Shown piece by piece: positions 14,736 through 24,369 of a stretch of 64,000 nucleotides of DNA. The DNA comes from Enterococcus hermanniensis. Its GTDB lineage: Bacteria; Bacillota; Bacilli; Lactobacillales; Enterococcaceae. Both the position numbers and the translations under genes were made by a program. The stretch covers positions 186,001 through 250,000 of the forward strand of contig NZ_JXKQ01000001.1 in assembly GCF_001885945.1 (NCBI RefSeq), in the 5' to 3' direction. The first letter of the stretch is position 1, and each line of letters begins with the position of its first letter. Under the pieces are notes generated by a model. That model made no database searches. It was not told where the DNA came from and saw nothing but the letters and a program-made list of their open reading frames with translations.

Positions 14736-16409
14736 ATGTCTTCTTATCAGAATATTCTAAATTCAATAATTGTCAAAAAAAATAGAAAATATTTTATATC
14801 TATTGTTATTTTTGTTTTAATTATTTCCTTTTTATTATTAATCCAAACTAAGCAAAAAAAAACAACTGTCCAAGAACTTAAAAATGGTTGGTCCTTTATT
14901 TTAAAAGACCACTCTGACCAATACATCTATGGGGATACTCATCAGCGGATTGAAAAAATCCATGCCAATGATCTACTGATCATGCAAAAACCATTAATAA
15001 TGTCGCTTGATACACCAAAAATAGCCTTAAAAGTCAATCACCAATGGGTAACGGTCTTATTAGGCGACAAACAAATTTACCGCTATAAAGCTTCCAATGA
15101 TCAAGACAAACCTGGACTTCTTCATACGACCATTGCTCTACCAAAAGATTTTCAAGGGCAAAAATTACGGATCATTATGGAAAGTCCTTACAATTACCAT
15201 GCAGGTGTGCCGGCTCAAGTTTTGATTGGAAATTCAGAAGATCTCGACCGTTATCTGATTTTTCATGCGCTACCCCAATTAATTTTGCTTGTTCTAGTTC
15301 TTGTATTGCTCGTAGCAATCGGGCTTTTATTCCTATTGAAAAAAAACAAGCCCCGTTCCTTTACTTACTCGACTGTTTTTTTGCTTGGTTTCGTCTTCTG
15401 TATTGGAATTCAAGCGCTCGTTTCAAACAATCAGATCAGTCTACTTTTCCATCCTACAGTAGTTGCTTTGTTTAGTGATTTGACGCTTTTACTGATACCG
15501 ATCTGTCTGACGAATTACTACTTGTCTCGATCCAAACGTTATCGTAGTTTATACCGACCAGTGGTCTTTTTCCAAACAGCTCTTACATTATGCTTTTTAC
15601 TGCTGACTTTGATTGGACAAATCAATTTGCCAATCTCAGTTCATATATTCAGTGGCTTCAATGTATTTATTACACTCTATACAGCAATTATTTCGATGCT
15701 GGAATCTAATGATGAGAATCATTTTTTCGTGATCTGCTCCCCAGGGATCATCCTAGCTGCTTTTATCCACGGTTTTTACTATATTCAACTGTTTACTGGT
15801 ACAGTTAATTTAACGACCGATTGGCCCTTAATCATCTTCAGTTGTTTGATGGTTTTGATTAGCGGCTACTTCTTTACTGAAAATTATTTTTCACTAAAAC
15901 AACAGCAAGCACAACGCTTAGAAGAACAGCAACGACAATTAGTAGAACATGAAAAGCAAGTCAACTTACTGGCAACATTTAAATTACTAGCAGTCCAACG
16001 CTATAAAACTGAAAATTACTCACTGAATGAGCTCTTTCAAGTGATCGAAGAGTATTATCAGAAAGAATTTGCGAAACATGCTAAGTTTTTTACCTGTCAA
16101 TTAGCTATTCCATCAGAAATAGCGTTCTTAAAAGAATATCCATTATTGGTAGTGATTCAGTTGTTGGAAAAATTCTTGAACAGTTCGGATTATAGTGCGG
16201 TCGAATTAACGATTGAACAACAAGCGAGTCAACTCATTATCGAAAGCAACACTAGTAATTTTGTACGTCACTCACTGGAACTGATTACTGAAGCTGAAAC
16301 AGATCCGACTCATCAGAAACTCAAAGAAACGGTCTGGCGTTCAGCTGGTCATTGGACATGGGAAAACAAGGGCAAGGAACAATACTTTAAAATTATTCTC
16401 GCTATCTAA
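14736..16409 (+). CDS. 7TM-DISM-like membrane sensor with degenerate kinase-like C-terminus
   Basis: 557 residues: one N-terminal span (about 20-38), an extracytoplasmic beta-rich domain (about 45-165; IALKVNHQWVTVLLGDKQIY), a block of about seven spans (170-380), a glutamine-rich coiled coil (about 385-420) and a cytoplasmic region resembling a histidine-kinase module but lacking a clear phospho-accepting histidine and ATP-binding N/G boxes. The order fits 7TMR-DISM receptors. It may signal through the coiled coil rather than by phosphorylation. AAAGGAG precedes the ATG. The divergent neighbour is the altered signal peptidase homologue. Confidence 0.65.
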   Translation: MSSYQNILNSIIVKKNRKYFISIVIFVLIISFLLLIQTKQKKTTVQELKNGWSFILKDHSDQYIYGDTHQRIEKIHANDLLIMQKPLIMSLDTPKIALKVNHQWVTVLLGDKQIYRYKASNDQDKPGLLHTTIALPKDFQGQKLRIIMESPYNYHAGVPAQVLIGNSEDLDRYLIFHALPQLILLVLVLVLLVAIGLLFLLKKNKPRSFTYSTVFLLGFVFCIGIQALVSNNQISLLFHPTVVALFSDLTLLLIPICLTNYYLSRSKRYRSLYRPVVFFQTALTLCFLLLTLIGQINLPISVHIFSGFNVFITLYTAIISMLESNDENHFFVICSPGIILAAFIHGFYYIQLFTGTVNLTTDWPLIIFSCLMVLISGYFFTENYFSLKQQQAQRLEEQQRQLVEHEKQVNLLATFKLLAVQRYKTENYSLNELFQVIEEYYQKEFAKHAKFFTCQLAIPSEIAFLKEYPLLVVIQLLEKFLNSSDYSAVELTIEQQASQLIIESNTSNFVRHSLELITEAETDPTHQKLKETVWRSAGHWTWENKGKEQYFKIILAI

Positions 16410-16456
16410 AAAAGCTGAAACAAAAGTAAATATTTACTTTTGTTTCAGCTTTTTTT
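16408..16456. terminator. Long bidirectional terminator
   Basis: AAAAAAGCTGAAACAAAAGT and its near-perfect complement form a stem of more than 20 bp between the converging genes at 14736 and 16455. Confidence 0.95.
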
Positions 16457-17462
16457 AATAGATCAAGTCTAAAAACTCTTCTTTTGTGATATTACCAAAG
16501 TAGTGAGCCAAATCGATTTTGTCGATTGCTTCGGTTAAGGCTTGCTTTTCATAACGTGTACCCACTAATTGTTCTTCAACATCTTGGATCTCACCTAATC
16601 CAAAGAAATCGCCAAAGACTTTAGCTTTTTCAATCAACCCATTAGCGACATCTAAACGTACTTCGACCGAACCAATTGGGAAACGTTTTTGCCGTTCCAA
16701 ATTGAATTCTGGTGAGCGACCATAGTTCCAATCCCAATTACGATAGTATTCGTCCGAGATTTGATTGATGACTTGCCAATCTTCTTCATTCAATTCATGG
16801 GTATTGATTTGAGCTTCACTTTCAACACCAAAAATTTGAAGTAAGATCGCTTGGCGGAAATCTTCTGTCGACATCGCTTGTTTTTCAGCCGGTAAATAAT
16901 CTTTGATATTCGTTACACGCGAGCGAATCGATTTGATTCCTTTGGATTCGATCTTATCTTTTTTTACTTTTAAGGCTTTTACGACTTCCTCGATATCGCT
17001 ATCAAACATCAATGTCCCATGAGCAAACATCCGTCCATTGGTTGAATACATCGCATTGCCTGAGAATTTTTTGTCATCGATCACGAGGTCGTTACGGCCC
17101 TTTAGTTGTGCCCCTTCAATCCCTAATTTATGTAAGGCTTCCACGATCGGTTCTGTTAATTTTTTGAAATCTCTAAATGAATTACCATCATCTGGCATGA
17201 TAAAACTAAAATTCAAATTACCCGGATCATGATAGACTGCCCCGCCACCACTCAAACGACGGACCACATGGATTCCCTTTTCATCTACGTACTCTTTATT
17301 GATTTCTTCGATCGTGTTTTGATTTCTTCCGATAATGATCGAAGGCTCATTGATATAAAAAAGTAAAATGGGTTCATCTAAAGGCATGTTTTGTAATAAA
17401 TACGTTTCAATTGCGAGATTCACACGTGGATCACGTTCATTGTCATTTGGTACGTATAACAT
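16455..17462 (-). CDS. lplA: Lipoate-protein ligase A
   Basis: 335 residues. It activates scavenged lipoate with ATP and attaches it to lipoyl domains of 2-oxoacid dehydrogenases or glycine-cleavage H protein. The family signature RRLSGGGAVYHDPGNLNFSF lies near residues 68-87, with GRNQNTIEE before it and KFSGNAMY after it. The C-terminal domain typical of bacterial LplA is present. In Bacillus the lplJ and yhfI genes are neighbours, and a YhfI-like hydrolase follows here too. Confidence 0.95.
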   Translation of the reverse strand: MLYVPNDNERDPRVNLAIETYLLQNMPLDEPILLFYINEPSIIIGRNQNTIEEINKEYVDEKGIHVVRRLSGGGAVYHDPGNLNFSFIMPDDGNSFRDFKKLTEPIVEALHKLGIEGAQLKGRNDLVIDDKKFSGNAMYSTNGRMFAHGTLMFDSDIEEVVKALKVKKDKIESKGIKSIRSRVTNIKDYLPAEKQAMSTEDFRQAILLQIFGVESEAQINTHELNEEDWQVINQISDEYYRNWDWNYGRSPEFNLERQKRFPIGSVEVRLDVANGLIEKAKVFGDFFGLGEIQDVEEQLVGTRYEKQALTEAIDKIDLAHYFGNITKEEFLDLIY

Positions 17463-17568
17463 TTTTCCAACTCCCTGCTTTTATTGAGAAATACCTTTTC
17501 TTTTTATCCGGTCAAAAGCCTTTCTCTTCGATCATCTATCCCGAAAAATGGGCGTATTTCATTCCCTG

Positions 17569-18306
17569 CTAAATCTCAAAGACTTTATGTGGTGCTGCTA
17601 ATTCAACGGGGATGCCTTCACTTTTAGCTACTGCTTGTTGACGCAGCTTTTCTAAATCACCATGTTGTGGCAAGTGTGTTAAAACCAATTTTTTAACTGC
17701 CGCCTCTTTGGCAAAAGTTCCTGCTTCACCTGCGGTAAAGTGTGCTTTATGATGTTCATTCCCATCAAACAGATACGTATCAGCTAAAAATAAATCCGCT
17801 GCTTTCGCAAATTGATTGAATGATTCTAAGTAACCGGAATCGCCAGTAAAAACAAATACTGCTCCGGTCTTTTCTTCTACAAAACGCATCGCATAGCATG
17901 GTACCGGATGAATCGTCTTCATAAACGTAACAAGAAACGGGCCAATTTTCAATTCTTCTGCTTCAAAATAGGCACGGCCTTCAGTGACTCCTTCCATCGT
18001 TAAATCATTGAAATGAAAGTCATCCTCCGTATGGCCATAAATCGGTAGAATCGGTTTTGGCGTTTGCGTTGGATAAAGCTGCCAATAATATTGTAAAACA
18101 CCTAAATCAGCAATGTGATCGTGATGATAATGGGTTAAGATCACGGCATCTAAATCCAGTGGATCCAATTCTTTTTCTAACTCGACTAACGTTGAACTGC
18201 CGGCATCAAGTAATAGATTGAACCCATCTGATTGCAACAAATAACTAGTGGTTCCATGACCCTCGTACGGATAGGCCCCTAGACAACCAAGAACTGTTAA
18301 TTTCAT
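17569..18306 (-). CDS. Metallo-beta-lactamase fold hydrolase (YhfI-like)
   Basis: 245 residues related to RNase Z-type MBL hydrolases. The metal motif LTHYHHDHIADL (about 58-69), later VFTGDSGYLE and ADTYLF, HKAHFTAGEAG and LTHLPQH supply the usual histidine and aspartate ligands. The substrate is unknown; phosphodiesterase or phosphonate chemistry is possible. Its start overlaps the stop of the DUF975 gene upstream by four bases (ATGA). Confidence 0.85.
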   Translation of the reverse strand: MKLTVLGCLGAYPYEGHGTTSYLLQSDGFNLLLDAGSSTLVELEKELDPLDLDAVILTHYHHDHIADLGVLQYYWQLYPTQTPKPILPIYGHTEDDFHFNDLTMEGVTEGRAYFEAEELKIGPFLVTFMKTIHPVPCYAMRFVEEKTGAVFVFTGDSGYLESFNQFAKAADLFLADTYLFDGNEHHKAHFTAGEAGTFAKEAAVKKLVLTHLPQHGDLEKLRQQAVAKSEGIPVELAAPHKVFEI

Positions 18307-19076
18307 ACCAATTCCTCCTGAGTTAGTTTTTCTTTGACCGCTTGATCATAAAAAGCAGCACTCGCTGTATTGACATACACCGCTACAAACAATAATCCGA
18401 CCAATAAAGCAACGAAACCTAAAATGTACCAACCGATAAATGAAAGTTGCAATAAGATGTATTTACCCCAACGATCACTTAGTAAAAACCACGCACGTTT
18501 GATGCACTCTCCAACACTTAATTCCGGATAATCGAATTTTACCCAGAGTGCAAATTTGAAGAGAATACTGATGATCGTTGAAACGATCAAAAAGATCACA
18601 GTTAAAATAAGATACAGTGTCAACATGCCGATATCAAATAATGTTGCAGCGTTACCCGCACTCGTCACACCACCACTGACAATCAACGAAAAATAAACGC
18701 TACTGCCTGCACGTAACAACATTGGAATAAAGAAAATTGCTGCCAAGACATATTGAACAATCTGAGCCGCAATATTGATCAGTAACAACGGTACATAATA
18801 GCCTTTTTGAAAAACAATAAAAATTTGACCTAGTTCTGCACGTCCGCCACGGATGACATACAGACTGATGTAATAAATAGCATAACTAAAGGCAAATAAG
18901 ACAAAAATACTTAATAAAAAAGAGATTCCCAACTGGATTGATTCTCTATTCGAGATTGAAGAAACCCCACCGATTGCTCCAGTTAAAATCCCAATAATCA
19001 AAATCAACCCAACATTGATCCCCCATTGTCCATTTAACCGATCTTTGGCTGTTTGACGATATTCACTAAGACGCAT
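18303..19076 (-). CDS. DUF975 family integral membrane protein
   Basis: 257 residues with about six spans. The N-terminal MRLSEYRQTAKDRLNGQWG and the WVKFDYPELSVGECIKRAW segment are hallmarks of DUF975 proteins in Firmicutes, whose function is unknown. It is transcribed just upstream of, and overlaps, the MBL-fold gene. Confidence 0.85.
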   Translation of the reverse strand: MRLSEYRQTAKDRLNGQWGINVGLILIIGILTGAIGGVSSISNRESIQLGISFLLSIFVLFAFSYAIYYISLYVIRGGRAELGQIFIVFQKGYYVPLLLINIAAQIVQYVLAAIFFIPMLLRAGSSVYFSLIVSGGVTSAGNAATLFDIGMLTLYLILTVIFLIVSTIISILFKFALWVKFDYPELSVGECIKRAWFLLSDRWGKYILLQLSFIGWYILGFVALLVGLLFVAVYVNTASAAFYDQAVKEKLTQEELV

Positions 19077-19134
19077 AGATCCACTTCCTTTTTCAATTAT
19101 TTATTTGAGAATCCTTCCCCAATATTTAAAACTA

Positions 19135-20214
19135 CTAATAATTTTTGATTTCACCCACAGTATCATAATCTAAGCGCGCAACAACTTCGGTCACTAATTT
19201 AATCGTATTGAAGTAATCCTCTTCGTGGATCACTGAAGTATGTGAATGTAAATAACGGACAGGCACGGTGATTGCTAATGATGGTACGCCATCACGAGTC
19301 AAATGCATTTGACCAGCATCCGTTCCGCCACCTGCTATGACTGTATATTGGAAAGGAATCTCCAATTCTTCTGCCACATCGATCACGAAATCTAATAATT
19401 TTTTATGAGGGACCATTGAAGCATCATAAATCAAGATTTGCGGGCCTTTTCCTAAAACAGAATCAGCCTCTTTAGGTGTCATTCCGGGTGTATCTCCAGC
19501 AGTACCTGTATCAAGTGCAAAAGCAATATCTGGATTGACGATATGGCTGCTTGTTCTTGCTCCACGTAATCCCACTTCTTCTTGGACATCACTTCCAGCA
19601 AACAAGACATTATGATGTTCACGTTTTGATAGATTTTCTAGCACTCGTAAAGCTACTGCCGTACCAATTCGATTGTCCCAAGCTTTAGCCAGTAAGAATT
19701 TTGACTCATTCATGCGTTGATATTGGATGTATGGTGTTACCATATCGCCAGGACGAATACCCCATTCTTTGGCTTCTTCAGCACTAGTTGCACCGATATC
19801 GATAAACATATCCTTGATTTCAAAGGGCTTTTTGCGTGCTTCTGCTGTCAATACGTGTGGTGGTTTTGAGCCGATCACGCCATGGATGATTTTCCCTTTG
19901 CGTGTTTTGATCTCAACTTGTTGTGCGAGCATTACTTGGTTCCACCAACCGCCGATCGTTTGGAATTCAAGAAACCCTTTTTCAGTAATTTTGGTGATCA
20001 TAAAACCGACTTCGTCCAAATGACCAGAAATAAATACTTTAGGGCCTCCACCCCCACCGTGTTTGGCGATCACGCTGCCTAATCCATCAAAGAAAATATC
20101 ATCCGAAAATTCTTTGGCATACTTTTTGAATACTTCTCTGACTTCTTCTTCATTGCCTGCGATACCGCGAGCTGAAGTCAAATCAATCAATAATTGTTCT
20201 TCTTTTTTGTCCAC
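19135..20214 (-). CDS. M42 family metallo-aminopeptidase
   Basis: 359 residues from the GTG at 20214 ([18 protein letters not shown]), which has AGGGGG six bases upstream; the longer frame to 20298 lacks support and exceeds the usual size. Metal ligands are seen in [38 protein letters not shown] and YLHSHTSV, the pattern of dinuclear tetrahedral aminopeptidases such as glutamyl aminopeptidase PepA and YsdC/FrvX. It probably trims peptides in the cytoplasm as a large oligomer. It diverges from the Nudix gene. Confidence 0.92.
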   Translation of the reverse strand: MDKKEEQLLIDLTSARGIAGNEEEVREVFKKYAKEFSDDIFFDGLGSVIAKHGGGGGPKVFISGHLDEVGFMITKITEKGFLEFQTIGGWWNQVMLAQQVEIKTRKGKIIHGVIGSKPPHVLTAEARKKPFEIKDMFIDIGATSAEEAKEWGIRPGDMVTPYIQYQRMNESKFLLAKAWDNRIGTAVALRVLENLSKREHHNVLFAGSDVQEEVGLRGARTSSHIVNPDIAFALDTGTAGDTPGMTPKEADSVLGKGPQILIYDASMVPHKKLLDFVIDVAEELEIPFQYTVIAGGGTDAGQMHLTRDGVPSLAITVPVRYLHSHTSVIHEEDYFNTIKLVTEVVARLDYDTVGEIKNY

Positions 20215-20375
20215 TTCTGGTCCCCCTATGGTTAAACATTTATTTAAAAATTTGGACGTTTCACTAAGCAGGCATCCTTGTAAAAAGACTGCTTTCATCC
20301 ATTAATTATAAAGTTAGTATACCATTGTAAAAATTATCTGCGTAGTATGTTGTATACTAGCTAGGAGGTGATTGA

Positions 20376-20792
20376 ATGGAACGTTTACTAGCAATTGAAT
20401 TCACGATGATGGTTATGATCGAAAACGAAGACGGTGAGATTTTAGTTCAAGATCGGAAAAAGACAGATTGGCCAGGCTGGACCTTTCCTGGTGGACACGT
20501 GGAACAAAACGAAGGCAGTTATACTGCTGCAATTCGTGAAATCAAAGAAGAAACCGATTTTGTTATCGAGCCGATTTTAAAAGGTACCGCCGAATGGAAC
20601 AATCTCAACAAACAAACTCGTGAATTAGCCTTTCTCTATACGGCAACCGTGGAAAAACGCCCTGTTGCTAGCGATCTTTTATGGGTAAATAAAGAAGCGT
20701 TAACAGCCAAAAAATTAGCCGGTACACTAAACGAACTCCTCCCGATTTTCTTTGACGAACAACAACAAATTTATTTTGACAATAATCAATAA
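20376..20792 (+). CDS. Nudix hydrolase (MutT/NUDT-like)
   Basis: 138 residues with the Nudix box GGHVEQNEGSYTAAIREIKE followed by ETDF, in which the usual glycine after EE-x is aspartate but all acidic metal ligands are present. WTFPGGHVE before it is typical of 8-oxo-dGTP pyrophosphatases. Substrate is inferred only. AGGAGGTG precedes the ATG, and a bidirectional terminator follows. Confidence 0.88.
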   Translation: MERLLAIEFTMMVMIENEDGEILVQDRKKTDWPGWTFPGGHVEQNEGSYTAAIREIKEETDFVIEPILKGTAEWNNLNKQTRELAFLYTATVEKRPVASDLLWVNKEALTAKKLAGTLNELLPIFFDEQQQIYFDNNQ

Positions 20793-20808
20793 AGTAGCTG
20801 TGGCAAAC

Positions 20809-20838
20809 AAAAAAAGAGCAAAGCATTGCTCTTTTTTT
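20809..20838. terminator. Bidirectional terminator between Nudix and MarR genes
   Basis: GAGCAA and TTGCTC with flanking A7 and T8. Confidence 0.85.
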
Positions 20839-20840
20839 GC

Positions 20841-21257
20841 TCAACTATTTTGTTCAATGAAGAACGCTAAGATGGCTTCAAAGTCTTTTCGTTGTTGCTC
20901 TGTGAATCTTTGCTCGATCAAAGCTTGTTGCCCATCAATATACTCAGCTGCGCTTTTTTCAAAAGCTAACGCTGTTGGCGTAAGCATCACTTGCTTTTGT
21001 CGAGCATCTTGATTGGCCTTTTTTCGTTGGATCAAGCCTTTTTTTTCCATTCGCTGAAGAATAACGGTTGCAGTCGAACGTTGAATATTGAATTCTTGTT
21101 CGATGTCTCGCTGTAAAACATTTTGTTGTTTGCGTTCGCTCAACATATGGATGATCGATAATTGAACACCCGTCAAGTCAAATGAACGAGCATAAGCATC
21201 CATTGCTTTATCCATTTGATTTACAGCTCGTTTGATCTCTCGACCTACATTTTTCAT
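20841..21257 (-). CDS. MarR-family transcriptional regulator
   Basis: 138 residues with the winged-helix core: FDLTGVQLSIIHML, the recognition region IQRSTATVILQRMEKKGLIQ and the wing KKANQDARQKQVMLT. It is encoded 15 bases after the exporter fragment and probably co-transcribed with it; a 16-bp palindrome in the exporter promoter is the likely operator. Such pairs usually form an autoregulated drug-response unit. Confidence 0.92.
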   Translation of the reverse strand: MKNVGREIKRAVNQMDKAMDAYARSFDLTGVQLSIIHMLSERKQQNVLQRDIEQEFNIQRSTATVILQRMEKKGLIQRKKANQDARQKQVMLTPTALAFEKSAAEYIDGQQALIEQRFTEQQRKDFEAILAFFIEQNS

Positions 21258-21272
21258 AAGCGCTCCTTTTGA

Positions 21273-22687
21273 TTAGCTATTTTTTATCTTAACATCCGAT
21301 CGGCCTTTGACACTTTTAAATAGGACGAACAAAGTTATCAACATAAGGACCGTCAAAATGATTAAAGCATTCCGCGAGCCCATTGCAGTAAGATGAGCTT
21401 GTGTACCGTGTCCAGATGTTTGACTAATGGCAATGATCGCAGAGACAATCGATGTCCCAGTAGCTCCTGCAAATTGTTGCAAAGTATTTAAGATCGCATT
21501 GCCGTCACTTTGTTGCGCAAAGGAAAGTTGGCTCAAGCCACTCGTCATAATATTACCAAATAATAGACCTAAACCAAACATATAAAGAATATAGATGATC
21601 AAAATCAAATTATTTTCATAGCACTGATATTAAATGTAAAAATGATCAACGACAGTAAAATCAAACAAGCGCCTGTTAAAATTGGTTTTCTAGCACCAAA
21701 ACTATCTAAGATTTTTCCACTGATAGGTGACATAATTGCTCCTAAAAGGGCAGCGGGCAAAATAACCAAACCCGCAACCGTTGCACTTGACCCATTGACC
21801 AATTGAATATAGTTAGGCAAAATAAACGACATTCCCAATGTGCTTAACTGTAAAACAAAAAAAGCAAAAACATGACCACCAAACGTCCCCGATTTTAACA
21901 CCTTGATATCGATCAATGGTTGCTCAATTTTCATAGATCTTCGGATAAATAAAAGCAATCCGATAATACCGATGAATAATGCACCGGCAACAGCCAAACT
22001 CAAAAAGTCTTTAGTGCCGAATTCACTAAATCCAACAATCAAACCTACAAATGTTATAACAACAAATCCGATACTCAAACAATCAACTGAGACACGTTGA
22101 GTTGGTTGCACTTGTTGGATGCATTTCAATCCAATCGCTAGCGAACATAAAATAAAAGGCAATAATAATACAAAGATATAACGCCACCCTAAGCTTGATA
22201 CCGCGATCCCACCAAATGTCGGGCCGAGCGCTGGGGCAACTGCAGTAATCAATGTCCCTACACCCATCATTGTTCCACGTTTCTCAACCGAAACTTGTTC
22301 TAAAATAATATTGAACATCAATGGTAAGGCAACCCCCGTCCCCAATCCTTGAATCACTCGACCTAACAATAAGATGCCAAAATTCGGTGCAAAACTATCA
22401 ATCAATAAACCAAATAAAAAACTCAAATTCGCAAAAAGGAACAATGTTTTCAAATTAAATCGTTTTTTTAATGTTGCAGATAGTGGCACTATGATGGCCA
22501 CCATCAACAGATAGCCCGTTGTTAACCATTGAACGGTACTTGTTGGAACTTGGAATTCTTCCATCAATGTTGGAAATGTAATGTTCATAGCTGTCTCAAC
22601 AATCACGCCACAAAATGACATAATACCTGTTGCAATGATTGAGAGCACAACCTTTAAAGGAATTGCTGAATGTTGATTGTTTGACAT
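21273..22687 (-). pseudogene. DHA2/EmrB-type MFS multidrug exporter split by a frameshift
   Basis: The first frame (21605-22687, 360 aa) carries N-terminal spans and the motif LGRVIQGLGTGVALPLMFN. It stops after FTFNISAMKII. The remaining spans continue in a second frame (21273-21608, 111 aa; MFGLGLLFGNIMTSG). Adding one A to the A4 run at 21613-21616 restores a continuous exporter. So this is a recent one-base deletion, a sequencing error in a homopolymer, or slippage. A truncated exporter would lack its last spans and be inactive. Together with the MarR gene it forms a likely efflux operon. Confidence 0.85.
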
Positions 22688-22706
22688 AAAAAGACCCCCT
22701 ATAATT

Positions 22707-22722
22707 CGTTAGCAAGCTAACG
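22707..22722. promoter_or_regulatory. Palindromic operator of the MFS-MarR operon
   Basis: Perfect 16-bp inverted repeat CGTTAGC-AA-GCTAACG immediately upstream of the exporter start, of the size MarR dimers bind. Binding by the downstream MarR is inference. Confidence 0.6.
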
Positions 22723-22759
22723 TTTTATAGAATAAGCCCTTTTCTCAAATAAATCAAGC

Positions 22760-22812
22760 AAAAAAAACTCTTTAGACCCTTCAATTAGTTGAAAGGTCTA
22801 AAGAGTTTTTTT
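22760..22812. terminator. dlt operon terminator
   Basis: ACTCTTTAGACC and GGTCTAAAGAGT pair perfectly, with an inner TTCAA/TTGAA; T7 follows on both strands. Confidence 0.95.
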
Positions 22813-22822
22813 GCTGATATGC

Positions 22823-24091
22823 TTATTTCATCACATTTTCTGGTTTTTCTTCTTGCCATTCTTTACTCAAAAAATAATGGTTATTGATAGTATAGACTTT
22901 TTTAGTTGCACCACGATTTTTTAAGAAGGGTTCGATCTTTTTATCGGCAGTCAGCCAACCTTTCCAACCTAAATGAATCGTATCTTGCATAAAGTAAGGT
23001 TCATTTTGTTGGCTCGTATAATCAGCGATGTTCGTAAAGCCTTGTGACGTTAATTGATATTTGATTTTATTAGCAAATTGTTGCAGCATTTCATCGGAAA
23101 GACCGGTGTATTGAGACCATCGACCATTCACAGGAGGAATGATAAAGAGACAATCTGAATGCTCTTTAGCCAATTGATTCAAAGCCAATTGGAAATCAGA
23201 GAATTCTGGAGAGTATCGATAGTCCCATTTTTTTTGTGAATCGGCCAAATTACTCAAATTTGGTTCAATCCGTTTTTTATAAAATTGCTTTTGGATACCG
23301 AATTCATTTCCTCGAGTCGCCCGTTCACCTAATTGGTTGGCAAGACTATCAAGTTCATCATGGTCATAGTTCGCAGGTAGAGCTTTGACATTTTGATCGA
23401 TTAAGTCTTGCTTACTGATCATACCAATCGTGCTGAACAATTCATCTTCGCGTTCTAACATGTTTAGTTTTAATTTGCTATATGTGATATCGGTTTTACT
23501 TGGTAGTTGACCTTTCATAACGGCAGTCAACATACGTTCTAGGCGTTCATCTTTTCTTATCACTCCATAGTGAGTCAAACGTTGCGCTAGATATTGGTCG
23601 CTGTCATCGACTTTTTTCAAATGCATCAACCAATTCAGCGTTTGTTCTGGGGAATAGTAGGCATCAAAGTAATCACGTTTGATCCCTTCTTTGACAAACC
23701 ATTGGGGTGAAATAATAAAGGCTGCTTTACGATCTTTTAATTCATCACCTAAAGATTGCATCATCATAAATTGGGTTAACGATTGAGTACCGGGGGCGCC
23801 CATCAAAAAAGGTGTATAGCCACGGTCATATTTCTCTGCTAAAACTGATGGATGGAATGGACTGATCCGACTCAATTCAGATGAGCCAAAAAACGGAACA
23901 TATTTATCGGTACTTAAGGCTTCTTTTGTAATATTGTTTCCTCGCAGTACATTTCCCGCCATCGAGCTTGATGCAGCTTTGATCAACTTCGGATCACTGC
24001 TGTTAATTTTGAATGGTGAAAAAAACAGAAGAACCAATAGGACCGCTGACAAAAGAACCGGCCCAAAGATACCGAAGAGTTTCTTTTTCAT
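22823..24091 (-). CDS. dltD: DltD, D-alanylation of teichoic acid
   Basis: 422 residues: one N-terminal membrane anchor and an extracytoplasmic SGNH-like esterase fold. The serine motif FFGSSELSRISPFHPS lies near residues 67-82 and the Asp-His pair in QDTIHLGWKGW near the C-terminus. DltD transfers D-alanine to lipoteichoic acid on the outer membrane face, the last step of the pathway. Its start overlaps the dltC stop. Confidence 0.97.
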   Translation of the reverse strand: MKKKLFGIFGPVLLSAVLLVLLFFSPFKINSSDPKLIKAASSSMAGNVLRGNNITKEALSTDKYVPFFGSSELSRISPFHPSVLAEKYDRGYTPFLMGAPGTQSLTQFMMMQSLGDELKDRKAAFIISPQWFVKEGIKRDYFDAYYSPEQTLNWLMHLKKVDDSDQYLAQRLTHYGVIRKDERLERMLTAVMKGQLPSKTDITYSKLKLNMLEREDELFSTIGMISKQDLIDQNVKALPANYDHDELDSLANQLGERATRGNEFGIQKQFYKKRIEPNLSNLADSQKKWDYRYSPEFSDFQLALNQLAKEHSDCLFIIPPVNGRWSQYTGLSDEMLQQFANKIKYQLTSQGFTNIADYTSQQNEPYFMQDTIHLGWKGWLTADKKIEPFLKNRGATKKVYTINNHYFLSKEWQEEKPENVMK

Positions 24092-24324
24092 TAATCTTGT
24101 AATGCTTTCACTTGTTCAATAATTTTAGCTGGTGTGTTCCATTGTGCGCGGTCAAACTCTGATACGGGAACTTGAACACCTAATTGTCCTTCGATTTCTA
24201 CTAATAATTGAACAGTAGCTAGTGAATCCATCAAACCTTCTTCGAATAAGTCTACTTCTGGATTGTCTCTCACTTCATCCGTTCCAGTGATATCTTCTAA
24301 AATACTAAAAATTGTTTCTTCCAT
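24091..24324 (-). CDS. dltC: DltC, D-alanyl carrier protein
   Basis: 77-residue acyl-carrier-type protein. The phosphopantetheine serine is in [12 protein letters not shown]. It carries D-alanine from DltA to the DltB/DltD machinery. GGAGCGAG precedes the ATG; 45 bases separate it from dltB. Confidence 0.97.
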   Translation of the reverse strand: MEETIFSILEDITGTDEVRDNPEVDLFEEGLMDSLATVQLLVEIEGQLGVQVPVSEFDRAQWNTPAKIIEQVKALQD

Positions 24325-24369
24325 TTTACTCGCTCCATTTCATTTTATCGTTTTTTATTTTTTAGGTAG

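Noticed and set aside
20215-20298. 28-residue N-terminal extension of the M42 peptidase
   Set aside because: The GTG at 20214 has a strong ribosome site and gives the usual family length.
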